64,000 nt of DNA from Lojkania enalia (lineage: Eukaryota; Ascomycota; Dothideomycetes; Pleosporales), in NCBI GenBank assembly GCA_010094045.1, contig ML986598.1, positions 310,001 through 374,000 of the forward strand. The letters are read 5' to 3'. Made by a program: the position numbers and the translations under genes. The notes under the pieces are model-generated. The model had not been told where the DNA came from, ran no database searches, and saw only the letters and a list, made by a program, of their open reading frames with translations. The stretch's first letter is position 1. Each line of letters opens with the position of its first letter. Shown piece after piece: positions 33,322 through 45,505 of the stretch.

Positions 33322-36300
33322 TTATGCCCAGACCAGCTTCTTCAACGAATATCCCAACTGCTCAAGGTACCCGGTGCTCTTCTTTGCATCCGCAGGACTG
33401 ATAATATCTCTCTCCTCGACCGCCAACTCCTTCTCTTGACTTGGCTCCTTCTGCTCTTCAGGATTCCATTGAATGGTTTCTTTTCGTTCTTTGTTCGCTA
33501 TACGAACAACCTCCTCGCATATGCTCTTCACGACTTCGACCTCATTCTCTGGCTCAACGTTCGTTTCTCCAGTGGCAACGCTTGTCTGAGGCGGCAGTGC
33601 TTTGAATGCCAGGAAGCGGCCAGTGTCTTGTTTCTTTCCCCCTCTTTTGCTGGATTCGTTCCATGTACCCGAATCCAAACTTCGAGTATTTCTCCGTACG
33701 AGCTCGCTTCCCATTTCGGCACGGTACCGGATCACAAACCCAACATTCTTCTCCGTATCCAAATGTCGTTGAGCGAGCGTGCTCGTAATGTAGACTCCTC
33801 GTACTACGCCTTCCACGTGATCAAGAGCAATACGTTCAAACTCTCTGACCTTTTCTGTGCCCCAATCCAAGCGGCAGAAATACAAAGCTCGTTCCGTAAG
33901 TAAGAGTACGGCTTCCTCAAAGGTTGCAGTCTTAAGAGCATTGGCGGCACTAGGTACTGAGAGCGTCCAACCAGCGACCAGGTCTTCCTCTTTGTCCTCA
34001 ATGACGATCCCCGCGCTACGCTCGATGGCTGCTTGCCTAACTTTTCTAAGATCGATGAAGTAATCGGAGCTCTTCATGTCAGCCTCGAATTCCGCGAAAA
34101 TAGAATCAGTTGCTCGGCCGAGGAGGTAGTCAATAACTGCCTGCGCAAAATAATCGTTGACAATATTGTTATAGTAACGTGTCAGCGTAAGTCCAAAATC
34201 TGTCAAGGCCCCGGTGATCTGCCGTTTGCGTGTCCGGGTGAAGTCCCCCTTGAGAGCTGCAGTGCCTGCATATTGGCGAGAAATGGCGTCGCCATTGTCT
34301 GCCCAAAGTGTATTGAACCAACTTGTACTTGGATCATGTTGAAGATCAATGCTGAAACCGCCTGCTGATAGCTGATTTTCAAGGGCACCTCTTGCAGTAG
34401 CAGACTGAACGACATTTGTCCGGTCCAAGCAGTCCATGCAGTTGGTCCTCAATATGCCGGATTGTTTGTGCGTTTCTTGGTCGTTAGAGATCTCCGTCCA
34501 GCCTGTGGACTTGAGAAAAGGGCCGAGAGTATCCATGAGTTTCGACACATTCTCGAAATGCATGCCTCGGCATACTTCGTGAAAATCAAACCACTCAAAG
34601 CCTAATAATTTTCCATGACCATCGATCCCACCTTCGGAATTCAAAGCTGTAGCTTGCCTTTCGTAGGCTTCTCCAATCTTGGCTTCGGTGCCATGTTTAT
34701 CTACGAGGGAAGCGCTGAAAATAGAACCATATCTTGCAGAGAGTTCAGAAAAATGTCGCTTAAAAGCTTTGGCATTAGTCTCCGGTGAACCCCAGAAGGC
34801 AACCTGAGGTTTAAGGATATAGGGCGACTGCGAGAAGAAGAGCGGTATTGAGCCGCGATATTGAGTGAAGGAATAAATGGCGTCAGCTGTTGAATCCCAA
34901 GTTGGCGATGATAAAATTTGTTCCGATTCAACACTATTCGCAGCATTTCCTTCGTCATCAACTCCACGACGGAGATAGCGAAGGCCAGCTCTCTGGACAG
35001 ATCTTCGCGAAATAAGCGTCAGCAAGAAATTCTTTCCGTTCTCGGGCTCTGGTAGAGGAGTGTTAGTGTTAGTTTCAGAACTAGAATCTGTTTCGGCATT
35101 CTGCTTCTCATGCCAAGACTGAAGTTGAATATCGTCGGGGTTGGATGCTGGATCTATGACAACGCTACTAGATCGAGTGTCGACGAGCTTAATACTAAAA
35201 GCGCGCTGGCCGACGAAACCCTGTATGATTGGAAGAATAAAATTATGCTGGCCGGCGTTTATAAAGGATTCCATTATATGTTTATTCCAAAAGTACTGCA
35301 CAAGTTAAAGAGGACCCAAATGAAGTTGAGGATAAGACTAACTAAGGGATCAGATTGTTTAAACAAGGGTAAACCAGATAAGGGTTTCTGTTGGCTTACT
35401 CCCCGTGACAAATCATAATCGTAAGAATAGAAAAAGTTACCAGATGCAAAGTACATCTTGGTCGTTCGCAAAATTTTTGGCAACAGCGCCACTGTTGTAG
35501 AGTCTTTCGACCCCCCAAGGGCTTTGGGAATTTCTTCAGGGCTTACAGGCTCCCGCCCATCTTTTTCGGGTAGAATCAGAGCATCTGGCTTCACCGGACT
35601 GGCAGGCTGTTCCTCCTCTGGGGCAACAGTAGACTCAACGTCCTGCGGTTTGTGTTTCTTGACGAGATCTTCGTCTGAGCTCAAGCCTTGAACACGCCTA
35701 CTCTCGGCACTCCAACCCTTCTTGGAGAACCATTTGTCCGCAAACCGGCCGTATAGCCCTTTCTTCTGCATCACATCTTCAGCTACACTTGTTCTCCGCC
35801 CAGCCGGTCCTTTCTGGCCAGTTAGCGAATCCTTAACCTCCGTGGGCGGGCTAATTGTCTCTTCCTCGAGCGAGTCAGTGACACTAGGGGCCTCGTATTC
35901 GCTCTCAGTCTCCGATTCTTCTTCGCCATCTCCTTCCGCTTTCTTATGCCGTTGTAAGTGCTCGTTGGTGAATACAATGGCTTTATCCGCGTCGGCTTTG
36001 GAGGCGAGGGGTATGAGGGCGACATCGGTGATCTTGTATACCGGCTTCCCGCGTATCTGGGCGACTTGCTCACGCCCACATATCGATATCAGGAAGAAGG
36101 ACGTCGCAACTTTTAATAGACCTATGAGCGACGTCAGCACAACCCAGAAAAAACAATGAAGTTTGAGAAAGGTCTCAAGTACCTACGATGCCATGGCTCT
36201 CTAGAGCCGAAGATGCGGTATCTTCTTCGCGCCTGTCCTTGAGTAAGGGGCCAACATTGCCTTTGTAATCGATCTTAATAGCCTGCTGCGTGGTTGGAGG

Positions 36301-36381
36301 ATGGTTCCTCGGCGGGGCAGGCTGAAGGATGAGACCGTCGACAGCGGCGAAAATCAACAGCTTGCGCACCAGACCAGGCAT
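33322..36381 (-). CDS. Sac-domain phosphoinositide phosphatase, Sac2/INPP5F-like
   Basis: Three exons, 36381-36183, 36121-35343 and 35295-33322, give 983 residues. The introns are 61 and 47 nt. Splicing joins HGIVGLLKVATSFFL and SDPLYFWNKHIMES, both Sac-fold hallmarks. The phosphatase signature RTNCMDCLDRTN (CX5R type, catalytic Cys) is at about residues 605-617. A long acidic, low-complexity insert (about 100-230) interrupts the Sac domain N-terminally. After the catalytic domain come about 200 residues (ALYFCRLDWGTEKVREFERI) resembling the hSac2 domain of INPP5F-type proteins, which suggests PI4P 4-phosphatase activity on endocytic or Golgi membranes. No C-terminal membrane anchor as in Sac1 is seen. 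Enzyme class is well supported; the Sac2 assignment is inferred. Confidence 0.88.
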
Positions 36382-36943
36382 TGCGATAGAGGGATTTGTG
36401 AGGTTCGTATCAAAGCATTTCTAAATCGCTGAGGCGTCAGGCGCCATGAGATGGATGAACATTTAGTGTTGACTGGCACCTGAGCGTGCGGATGACGTCG
36501 CTGGGTTGCGCTAGGCTGCAGATAGTTAGAACGTAGATTGTCTTCGCGACTCATACGCGTCCGCGATTCGCCGCATCACGATATATTCACCAAGACAACT
36601 ACACCGCAGTTGATTGGACACAAGTAGACATTCGAGTTGCCCCCAATAATCGCGGTTGGGGCGACTGAGGTCCTGTCCGCTACTTCGTTTCAAATCTTGT
36701 TTCATTTTTTTGCACAGTGCTCCAGGAAGGGGTGTGTGACTTCTCCTTTCAGATATATCCGATGTTTCTTCTTTTCTCGTCCAAGTCTTCTAAAAAAAAT
36801 TATCCCCGATGCAGACTAGGCGCCTCTGCCAACGAATTCTTTGCAGGTCTTTTCCAATGTTCTATCGATAAGCATCTTCGAAAAACCAGATAGTCGATTA
36901 AAGTCGATCAAAACGACGGAGCTAGGTCTCCAAGCTGTCTATA
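36382..36943. other. Intergenic, no gene seen
   Basis: Upstream region of the Sac phosphatase; no recognised feature. Confidence 0.4.
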
Positions 36944-37210
36944 TAACCAAGATTCCCAGCCCAACTTGCGGCCTTTGAATTCTCAAATATTCGTATAGGA
37001 GGCCTGAAGGATCTCATTGAGGTCCCTGCAGACCTGAGTAACGGCACCCTCCAACCATGGCTTCGCTACACCCCGTATTATGAGCGGAAAGGCGGATACT
37101 ATGACTTCTGGCTTTTAGATGCACTACATAGTGTTCTCATCAGCGCTAAAGCACATTTGAATTGTAGCAGATCCGAGATTCCGAACGGTCCGGATCAAAC
37201 CATGGCATAA
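36944..37210 (+). pseudogene. Possible gene relic, unidentified C-terminal fragment
   Basis: An open frame without a start ATG ends in TAA at 37208-37210. It spells a sequence that looks like genuine protein (for example GGLKDLIEVPADL, QPWLRYTPYYERKGGYYDFW, LLDALHSVLISAKAHL). An in-frame TAA closes it upstream. I do not recognise the family. It could be a 3' exon of a decayed gene or chance. Confidence 0.3.
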
Positions 37211-38423
37211 TCGTGGGGCCGGGATGACATTAACAACAGCGACGTCAATTGTATCGGTCAGACGCTATACGGATTTAAATATGCTTGGTATTTCTGCATT
37301 GTCTTATTATTTATTATTCTGTGTTGTAGTGTGACAATCACTTTGAATTTGGGGGGATAATTTCTTTTTGAGGCGGCGTCTCAGTGCGTACTTTAGTGAT
37401 TCACTTATACATTTCTTATGTATTTCGCCATTATTTGAATTGCGTATTCGCCCAATATCTCCCGAAATTGGCTACCCAGGCATCCATATTTTAACTTCCT
37501 TTGTTCTCATACGTGGGTATTTTCTAGGACCCTCGGAAAGATATTGCCTTTTCTCGGCTCCAAACGAAAATCCAGTTGCGGGCGGCCCAGGAGCCACTTC
37601 GCTCTCAAGCATAGCAGAGCAATGGATGGTTGTTTTCCACTCTTTTAAGAAACCATAGGGCTCTGGTGATCGTCACCCCTTACGGCGTTTTGCAGTAGCT
37701 GAGATATCTCATCACCATTCCTTCCTAGGTAGTCTTGGTGCTTGGCCAGGTCTTAGCTGATAATCTTCCAATTTTCAAATAGGTAAGATCGATTACCGAT
37801 TTACTTAATACTATGATGTCAACTCTATCCGGAAGTAGGCAAAAAGCGGCAAGGTCGAGTTAGGCAAACAGTGGGAAGCCGTAGTGAGCGGTGTCTCTCA
37901 CTTCAAATATGAAGTTCTTTAAAATTGGCTGTTTGCAGACTGCTTTGCAAGTGGAGAGCTGACCGCAGTGTCACATTGTCACTTGTCGCAGAGCGAGTTC
38001 AGGATAGATTTGGGCGCGCACGCTCCGCGTCGCTTTGCTATGTATTTCCCTGGGCTCATAGACTCGTATGGATCTATCTGTCAAAGGACTTTTATATGGC
38101 CGACGTCTTTTGATGATGGTAATGAGCTTTGACATGAACCGACCCGTTCCTTCCCGAATATCGGGGAGCTTTGTTGGCATCTACTCTTTCCCGATCCTGT
38201 CATAGGGCGATCCAAGATAATCTTGGCTAACAAATCGTGCGCTGATTGCACGAGTGCACCTAGATGGCGGCTCTAATTTCACCATAATTGCAGCTTCGGT
38301 TCGAGGTTGCTCCCTTTTCACGCACCTCCACTCCATCAGCGCTCTCGCGCTCAGGACAACTGTTCTCTCCGGAGCCTCCGCCTACTGTTGAAGCGCCACT
38401 ATCTCCTTTATTAGTCGGCCAAT
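37211..38423. other. Intergenic, no gene seen
   Basis: Spacer before the DOMON-cytochrome b561 gene. No supported feature. Confidence 0.4.
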
Positions 38424-39810
38424 ATGCATTGTAGGCATTTTCTCACAGCTGATGCGATCGGGTTGGGTAAGCGTCTACTGGTTGTCGTTTACCGCCATCT
38501 TACATTTGAGCAGCTTCAATTGCTTGTGCGGAATCCACGAGACAGTGTCCAACCTCGGACATCTGCTTCAGCTTGACGGTTCCGGACATAAACATGCCTT
38601 CTAGAGCAGGAGACTATTATGTGCAAATTCAAGCCAACACAACATATTCATGGATCGGCCTCGCTCAAGGAGACAAAATGGCCGGCGCCCATTTCGTCGT
38701 CGTCTACAAATCCGCCGATAGCAAGAACACGACTATCTCACCCCGTCTAGCAGGAAATCACGAAATCCTAACTTATGACAATTCCACTCAAGTTACCCGG
38801 CTATCACACAGCTCTATTCATGACGGACAGATAACAGCGAACATCAAGTGTGAGCAGATCCTTCGTACATGCATATGGAGACTAAGAGGACAGGCTCAAA
38901 CTGCAATACCTGGGCTAGTGACTCAGTGAATCTCACCACGCCGACGATGAACTGGATTTGGGCACATTCGACCGGTAGCTTGCTGAATACAGATGACAAG
39001 GCCATTCCTATCCCCAAGCATGATCGTTATGGCACCATAATATTTAAAGCTAATGCCCATGGAGGGCCTGATTCCAATCCCTGGACCACCCAATTGCCAG
39101 GCCCCAAATTACCGTCAGGCTCGAGCGGTGAGCTCCCTCTAGCCAGGAGCGGCCCGCCAGCCCACGTTGTCCGCATGTACGCTGCGCATTCCATCCTCGC
39201 CTGTCTTGCTTGGGCTGGAATATATCCCATTGGCGGTATCATGATCAGGCTTTTCTCCTTTCCCAACCTTCTTTGGATACACGCTGGGCTGCAAATCTTC
39301 GGTGTCTGCTTATACACAGCAGCTGTTGGTCTAGGTATCCAACTATCCATCAACGCAAGATTCCATCGAATGAGAAACAAGCATGTTGTTATCGGCCTGA
39401 TCATCTTCGTATTCGTCTTCCTACAGAACTTTTTGGGATTCTTGCATCACTACTACTTCAAGAAGAATGCGAACAGACACGTGTTCAGCTATATTCACCT
39501 TTGGACGGGGCGCTTATGCTTCACGCTCGGGATCATCAATGCGGGATTCGGGTTTCAGATCACACACAAGACGCTTGCGAACTGGGAGGTCAAGACGTAC
39601 ATCGTCTTTGCAGTCCTGATTTGGGTTTTATACATTTTCGGGATTGTGGTCGGAGAGTTGAGTAGGAAGAAAGTAGCTGCTGAAAGGGCCAAGGCACTGA
39701 GCAGCAGTTCGGGAACTGATGGCGGCCAGGTGGCTCTGGAGACTAAGAAGGTCAGTGCTGCAACCGAGGAGCAAGTAGCTCATCAACTTAATAAGGACAT
39801 GTTTGTTTGA
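38424..39810 (+). CDS. DOMON-cytochrome b561 membrane protein (putative transmembrane electron carrier)
   Basis: Three exons, 38424-38466, 38514-38849 and 38894-39810, give 431 residues. The introns are 47 and 44 nt. The first exon supplies a short signal peptide (MHCRHFLTADAIGLASIACA). The extracellular DOMON domain follows, starting RQCPTSDICFSL and including YSWIGLAQGDKMAGAHFVVV and SPRLAGNHE; the second splice restores ITANIKCSNCNTWAS. From about residue 210 five or so membrane helices carry the b561 histidines: YAAHSIL, LLWIHAGLQ, NKHVVIGL and YIHLWTGR. Such proteins move electrons across membranes, in some cases reducing iron or serving secreted oxidoreductases. The cytosolic tail is Ser/Lys-rich. 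The partner is unknown. Confidence 0.88.
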
Positions 39811-42185
39811 ATAGTAGAACTACAGCTTCTTGATCATGACGCTTGTGGTGAGACACGCAAGCTACAGATCTCGAGTCGCTGGATACTCGACACGGACGAG
39901 GGGAGTTAGGGGAGTCATTCGGAATGTTGTAAGAGCAATGAGAGTGGATAGCCTGACCCTAGTGTTTGGCTTCTGTATGCATGTAGCAGAGCCTGTACCG
40001 GCGTGAGAAATTTCATCAACGATAGTGAATCCTATGATGGGTTTCTAGTTATTCAGATTTGATTATTGAGCACTCTAAAACTTATCCCAATTATCGATAT
40101 TTGACAAGAAGTTTAAGATGTATGCTGAAATATTTATGTGGATACTTGGGTACGTGTAGAGCCAATGTATTTCTCAGCAATATCGCCACGCATACTCCAA
40201 TCAGGAAAGGCTTAAACTCGATATCTGTGCAGCACAGTTGGATAGACTAAAACTATTTCAGAATCAGAGAGGTTTAGGAGATAGTTCTAGTTTCTCGTTC
40301 GATGTTCGAACGCGCCTACGAATCTGCAAAATGCGCGATTACGTGTGAGTATCTTTCACGGGGCAATACTCGACGGTATTCGGTATTCGTTATTAAGTGA
40401 CTATAACCGAGAATCGAGCGACGGTACTAATTCAATGTAGCTGGGGCCTATCCTGTTCCTCCCAATTTGGACATTTTTGCCGCTTCATTCAATTTGTATT
40501 CCTGTTTTTCCTTTACGGTCGTGTAAAATTCCTACTAGTTTGATTTACATGGAGGACAGTATAATACCCCAGTTTTTAGTACTCATTGAAGCCCGTGTGT
40601 TGGTTAGGAGCATACGGGTACCTGAATTGTACATTGTAAGGCATCAAAAAATTAATCGGTAGTACGGGGCATAGCTTCAAACTCGACTCGGCGATTAGAC
40701 TCTAATACCTCGGCAAGGTCTCAGCTCAGTAGGCTGGATACTTTGATCTAATGGGTAGGAAATAAGCATAATGGAGACACTGCCCGCATATTTGAAATGT
40801 CAACTTGTGAGCAATTGAATATGGAACACGGTACTGCTACGGTTCTTCTGGGAAACGGCGACCTCGTCGGGATGGAATCGCGGAGATGCTTCTTAGAGAG
40901 GCTTGCCGTTACCTAATTTATTATACAAAGATGCTGTTCAGATGTCACTGAAGTCCAACGCTGGTGTTTTATGATAGACCAAGGAGTTGTATATGATTTC
41001 CGATAAAATTGGTGGGGTACAGGGCTCAAATGCGTATCAACGTGCATCAACTTGACTAGTCTAGTAGTAGCCACGAATTACTGTCATTGGTTAATGTCTA
41101 ATCGTCTAGAACCAGCGTTAATGCGGTACGATAATAAGCGGGGCCTATTGCGAGCCAGACTTGTAGTAACTAAGGAGACATACTAAACTGCACATAGACG
41201 CCCCAAAGCCCAGTGATCATCTACTCCGTTGCTCCGAATGCCGCGGACAATGAGGACACATTTACGACCCAATTGCAGAGGTGAGCACAATGCATATATT
41301 CTCAATGATCAAGGCATGCAAAGAATATTTCTCTATCAGCTTGTAGCTAGAGAAAATGACGGTGCTACTATTACCATATGCTTTTGGTAAGCACAGCATT
41401 TTACGATTCCGTAGATTTGGAAGTTCGGCTACAACCCAGTCAACAAGCGGCCTTTCATACTGCTATAACTGCAAAGCTCGATTACCTGAACCGTTGGTGG
41501 GCAAATTGAGAACCCGCACATAAACGATGCGGGCCCAATCCTTACTCCGTTGGTACAGTAGTAGGCTGTTGCGAGCTCTCCTGATCATGACCTGAACGCT
41601 GTGATTATAGCATTAATACGTCCATGCCTCTCGTGCTGGGTGATCATCCTTTCTTCATCGACTAGGAAGCACAGGTTATCGTTGCACTATGGACTAGTCT
41701 GGGCTCCAAGGTTCTCGATAGTTCCGTTATTAGTTGGACTGAAGCCACGTACAATTAATGCGTGCGGCGCCCTAATGCGTGAATCATCGTTGGTGGGCAT
41801 ATCGTAGCTTTGATTTTCGTATTTTTATTTATTTATTTATTTTTAAAATTTTTCGTACTGGTAAATCAGGATCAGGAGAAGGTATTGTCATATCTAGAAA
41901 GCAGAGAGCTCCGAAGTGGCTCCTGCTTCGTATGTTGAATAGACGAAGTTTTCCCAAACCTCCTCGCGATGGCAAGGCTAACTTCCTCCCCTTCCCCCGG
42001 TGTCCTAGAAAACGCTCTGCTCCGGAATGATATGGAAATTAACTTCAAGCAACCTAAAATCTGCGAATTCGTCATGGGACTCACTATAATACCAGCGATA
42101 TTATATGCCGAAGGTACTTAGGCTATAATTATCCCAATGGCCTTACCGAAAGTTACATTCGATGTGTATCATCCTATGTCACGTG
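39811..42185. other. Intergenic, AT-rich, no gene seen
   Basis: About 2.4 kb without a recognisable gene. It contains an (ATTT)n microsatellite near 41821-41845. Sequence looks degraded, but I could not read any transposon protein in it. Confidence 0.4.
41821..41850. repeat. ATTT microsatellite
   Basis: A short run of the tetramer ATTT/TTTA followed by A- and T-rich sequence. A simple low-complexity repeat with no gene context. Confidence 0.6.
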
Positions 42186-42328
42186 CTTCTACTATCCTAT
42201 TATAGTTTGCTTGTTTTCAGGCCTATATAGTCTCGCCACTGCCAGCCCCTAGCCAGGCAGGCCACTTGCCCTCCTTCAATACATCAATATTTGCCTCAGC
42301 AATTGATGCTTCCTGATACGCGACAGCC
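42186..42328 (-). repeat. Dispersed repeat, copy 2 (inverted match to 6178-6330)
   Basis: The reverse complement matches copy 1 over about 145 bp with only scattered differences, mostly transitions. Flanks are unrelated beyond the block. In the matching frame the peptide ends KEGKWPAWLGAGSGETI-stop, but a TAG lies just upstream of the shared region in this copy, so an intact gene is not present. Confidence 0.8.
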
Positions 42329-42654
42329 TATACTCTCGAAACTCTGGATGACACATGGCCATAATAGAACTCACATTTATACCCAGGACATTACACATCA
42401 AATCGGTCATCGTATGGCTATTTCAACCCGCTCTCTGCTCCATCCATCTCATGGGGGAGAAGACGGGCTTCTTGCACCATTTTTGTTGAGCAAGAGGTCA
42501 AACGAGACTGTTGGAAAGGATTTCAGCCTGCACGAAGGAAGACTATGAGATAGAGCCTTAATTCAGCCGAGATCAGTCGGGATTCCAATATATCAAGGAC
42601 AAGATATAATTCGAGCACCCAATGAAGAGAGGAACATAAGCTAAGTAGCACAGG

Positions 42655-44320
42655 CTATCCGTTCCTAGCTTTACTCAACCTAAGCCCTCCTGTAGTCCTC
42701 TCGACAATTCGTCCTGTGAAAGTGGATGATATCGTAATAGCGGCCAATGTACAGAGGGCTGAAGTCCCAACGAACCACCAAACGGTTGGATGCTTGTCCA
42801 TCTCCCTTAAATTCATTCCAAAAGCCGAACAAACCGTGCTCAAGGGCACGAAGAGAAATGCTAGCTTCGTCAAACGTCCTACACTAACAGCCTGCTGGAT
42901 GGCGTGACGATTCTCTTCTAGCTGCAAGACCATCAGCTCCATTTGAATTTCGCTCTGATAGTCATTGATGTTCAGGAGTACTTGACCGATACGCGCCTTC
43001 TCGTATGACTGGGTAATTTCAACTTTTCGTTTTAATTTCTGGAACGTTTCCTGGTCTTTTGCATCCTCAAGAGATCTGTCAAGCCAATCTTTCGCAATCT
43101 CCAATAGCTCAATTGTTTTGGTCATACTATCCCTAAATTGTTGCTTTGGTCGCTGCGACACATGCCCAATGGCATTGGCACGGTCAGTATCAAGGATAGC
43201 TCTGATATCTCGCCAGCATCTCCCTTCGTTCTGGCAGGCCATGTAGTAGTGCTGGTTCATTCTAGAGTATAGCCACAATAGCGAACGATCACGGGTAGTG
43301 CCTAGATGTATGCGAACATCATGAATTGAACAGTATAAACCATTTGCTGTGGCTTGAAAAAGAGGCTTGACTCGATCCCATTGTCCTTCAGCCCAAATAC
43401 CTCGCTTTCTCGAAAATTCACTTGAGGATGTTATGCCAAGGGAGGTTTCATGAGTGTCAAGTCTGTATCCGTAGCAGTCAAGAACGCCAGTAAGGGGCCA
43501 CTGCGAGATGTGGTCATCCCTTTGCGAAAGTCGCTTCCACATGGGGAAGGCCAGAACGATGGCTGATAAGAGTTTAGGAATGTGCGCCTGGAAAATTTGA
43601 CGAAATGCAATAGAACTCACTAGTTTCAATATGGGTGTCCGCAAAAATCAAGCTTATCCGGTGAAAGGCCCTTTCCGGGGGCTCCCAGGGGTGCTCGTGG
43701 CCAGGAATCTACGCTAATGGCCGATAGGCCTGCCGAGAATATGTGCGGTCCTCTCTAAGACTGCTCTCAAGCTTTCGAGCGCTTAAAGGCTTTAAGTCGC
43801 AGGGCACAGGAACGCTTATAAAGTTATTTGGAGCGTGGTTAGGCATGCACCATGTGACTGGGATGGTGTTTTCGCTAACGGGATCGACTAAATTGGCCAT
43901 TGCAGACCTTCGTGTGTCAAAGCCAAGGTGGAAATAGAATACGTGCGGATCCAGGTTGAATCCAGTGCCGAGTGCCTCAATCGCGCCAGGAGAAAGATCT
44001 TCGATGGCCAGAATGCGTGCGCTGACAGCCTGTTGATTGCCGTTCCCAGAAAGCATATCCTGATGCAGGTGCAAGTCGTCGAGGTCATAACAATCGATCC
44101 GATCATACGTAACGTCACCGGTAGTTGAGACCTCCGCAACCAGTATTGAATCTGAATCGTGTGATCCAAGTCGTCCCTCCATCCGTGCATGCTCGATTGC
44201 CTGCATATATAGCGATAAGGATTGAAGGTGAGGGAAATCATTATGCAGAGTGCTAATACGGGAATAATAAGGAAGATTGGTGACGAGATCTACTTGCTCT
44301 TGCGACTTGTCAGAGCTCAT
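42655..44320 (-). pseudogene. CorA-like (Mg2+ transporter superfamily) protein, frame interrupted
   Basis: The N-terminal 203 residues are read from the ATG at 44318-44320 to a TAG at 43709-43711, with FYFHLGFDTRRSAMANLVDP and SVPVPCDL typical of fungal CorA-like proteins. The C-terminal part is read in another frame from about 43640 to 42655. It holds WPLTGVLDCYGYRLDT, WAEGQWDRVKPLF, a coiled region and two membrane helices (KLAFLFVPLSTVCSAFGMNL, then WWFVGTSALCTLAAITI). The GMN selectivity motif of CorA channels is intact. In between, the first frame continues past the TAG with EPPERAFHRISLIF, which looks coding. Either a stop and a frameshift have broken the gene, or a poorly conserved intron (donor GTAGAT at 43713) bridges it. 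I lean to a recently damaged gene; a spliced functional gene is possible. Confidence 0.6.
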
Positions 44321-44929
44321 GCTGTTAGATCCAATTCACGAGAGAAGCTGGCGGAGCAAGGACGAGGCCATGCTAGATTATTAGGTTACTGCCTTTTACA
44401 ATGCTGCAATGCAGCGTGTTTGAGGCGCTGATAATTGAAAGCGCCTGCGCTGTGCCGCCAGCAAGTAAGAGATAAAATATGTAGTGGAGTCCAACTCTGT
44501 GTTTGGTGGTTGGAGTAGTTGGCGAGGCCGAGTCTGGTTAACCTCGGCTTAAATTTCATTGGCTAGCTTTACGCCAATAATGAGCAGCAACTACGCGCTA
44601 GAATCCAAAAATAGAGTTGACTGTGCTTCGTCGGAGCAGGGTAGACTCATCTGTTAATTTGAATGTCCCATCTATTTCCACCATGTGCATAGACTTCTTC
44701 CCTGGTGCTTACGTCTCTATTGTCGCTAAGTATTCTTTACCAGCATGGTGCTAGCTTCGGCTTAGAAGCAGACTATGAGAGCAAGTTGGATTTGCAAAGG
44801 CTAGCTCAGGTGAGTTTTCGAGGGGCAGGGAAACTGCCTCGGCAAAGCATCACCACGGCGGAGATTACAACTGGATCTTACAACTCATAGTAGACTGCGT
44901 ATGTTGCCCTCTCATTCCTACCATACGAA
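44321..44929. other. Divergent intergenic region, no gene seen
   Basis: Spacer between the CorA-like gene (minus) and the thioesterase (plus), probably holding both promoters. No clear element recognised. Confidence 0.4.
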
Positions 44930-45505
44930 ATGGCCACACGCGATCTTGTATACTTCCAGTCCATTCCCTGGTGTTCGTATCTCCTTAACGATCCTGAGTA
45001 CGTCATCACACCAACGAGCTCCCGAGAACCCAAGGAAAACACGGAGGATGCACTCTTTGGCGAGACACTGAAGACAGACCAAACAATTTCTGCCTGCCTA
45101 TCGCTGTATAAGAGACCAAAAGCCTTAGGTGAACTAATTGAAGAGGTTAAAACCCTCTTTACCGTGGGATCCGGAGTTAATGGTTATCCGCACGTTTGCC
45201 ATGGGGGAATTGTTGCAACAATGATTGATGAGGTTATGGGGATTTTACTCGCGGTGAATAAAAATCGAGAGGAGGCTGCAAGAGATAGTAGGAGACCAGC
45301 TGAAAGGATGGCTACCGTCACTGCAGAATTAACCGTCAAGTACCTCAAGCCACTCAAAACGCCCCAGACGGTCTGTGTTACTGCCAGATTTGCCAGGGTT
45401 GAGGGCCGAAAGCTTTGGATAAAGGGAACTATAATAGATGAATCAGGCACGGCTCTGGCCTGTGCGCAATCTATATTTGTACAGAAACAAAGGGAGAAAT
45501 TGTAA
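44930..45505 (+). CDS. Hotdog-fold thioesterase (PaaI/4HBT-like)
   Basis: A single exon of 191 residues, starting MATRDLVYFQSIPW. The hotdog core carries VCHGGIVATMIDEVMG at about residues 88-103; HGG followed by the Asp/Glu of the central helix is the usual active-site region of PaaI-type acyl-CoA thioesterases. The beta strands ATVTAELTVKYLKPLKTPQT and WIKGTIIDESGTALACAQSIF complete the fold. It probably hydrolyses an acyl-CoA or acyl-thioester. Similar stand-alone proteins are common in ascomycete genomes, sometimes in metabolite clusters, but no cluster surrounds this one. The 30-60 residues before the core have no recognised motif. Confidence 0.85.
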   Translation: MATRDLVYFQSIPWCSYLLNDPEYVITPTSSREPKENTEDALFGETLKTDQTISACLSLYKRPKALGELIEEVKTLFTVGSGVNGYPHVCHGGIVATMIDEVMGILLAVNKNREEAARDSRRPAERMATVTAELTVKYLKPLKTPQTVCVTARFARVEGRKLWIKGTIIDESGTALACAQSIFVQKQREKL

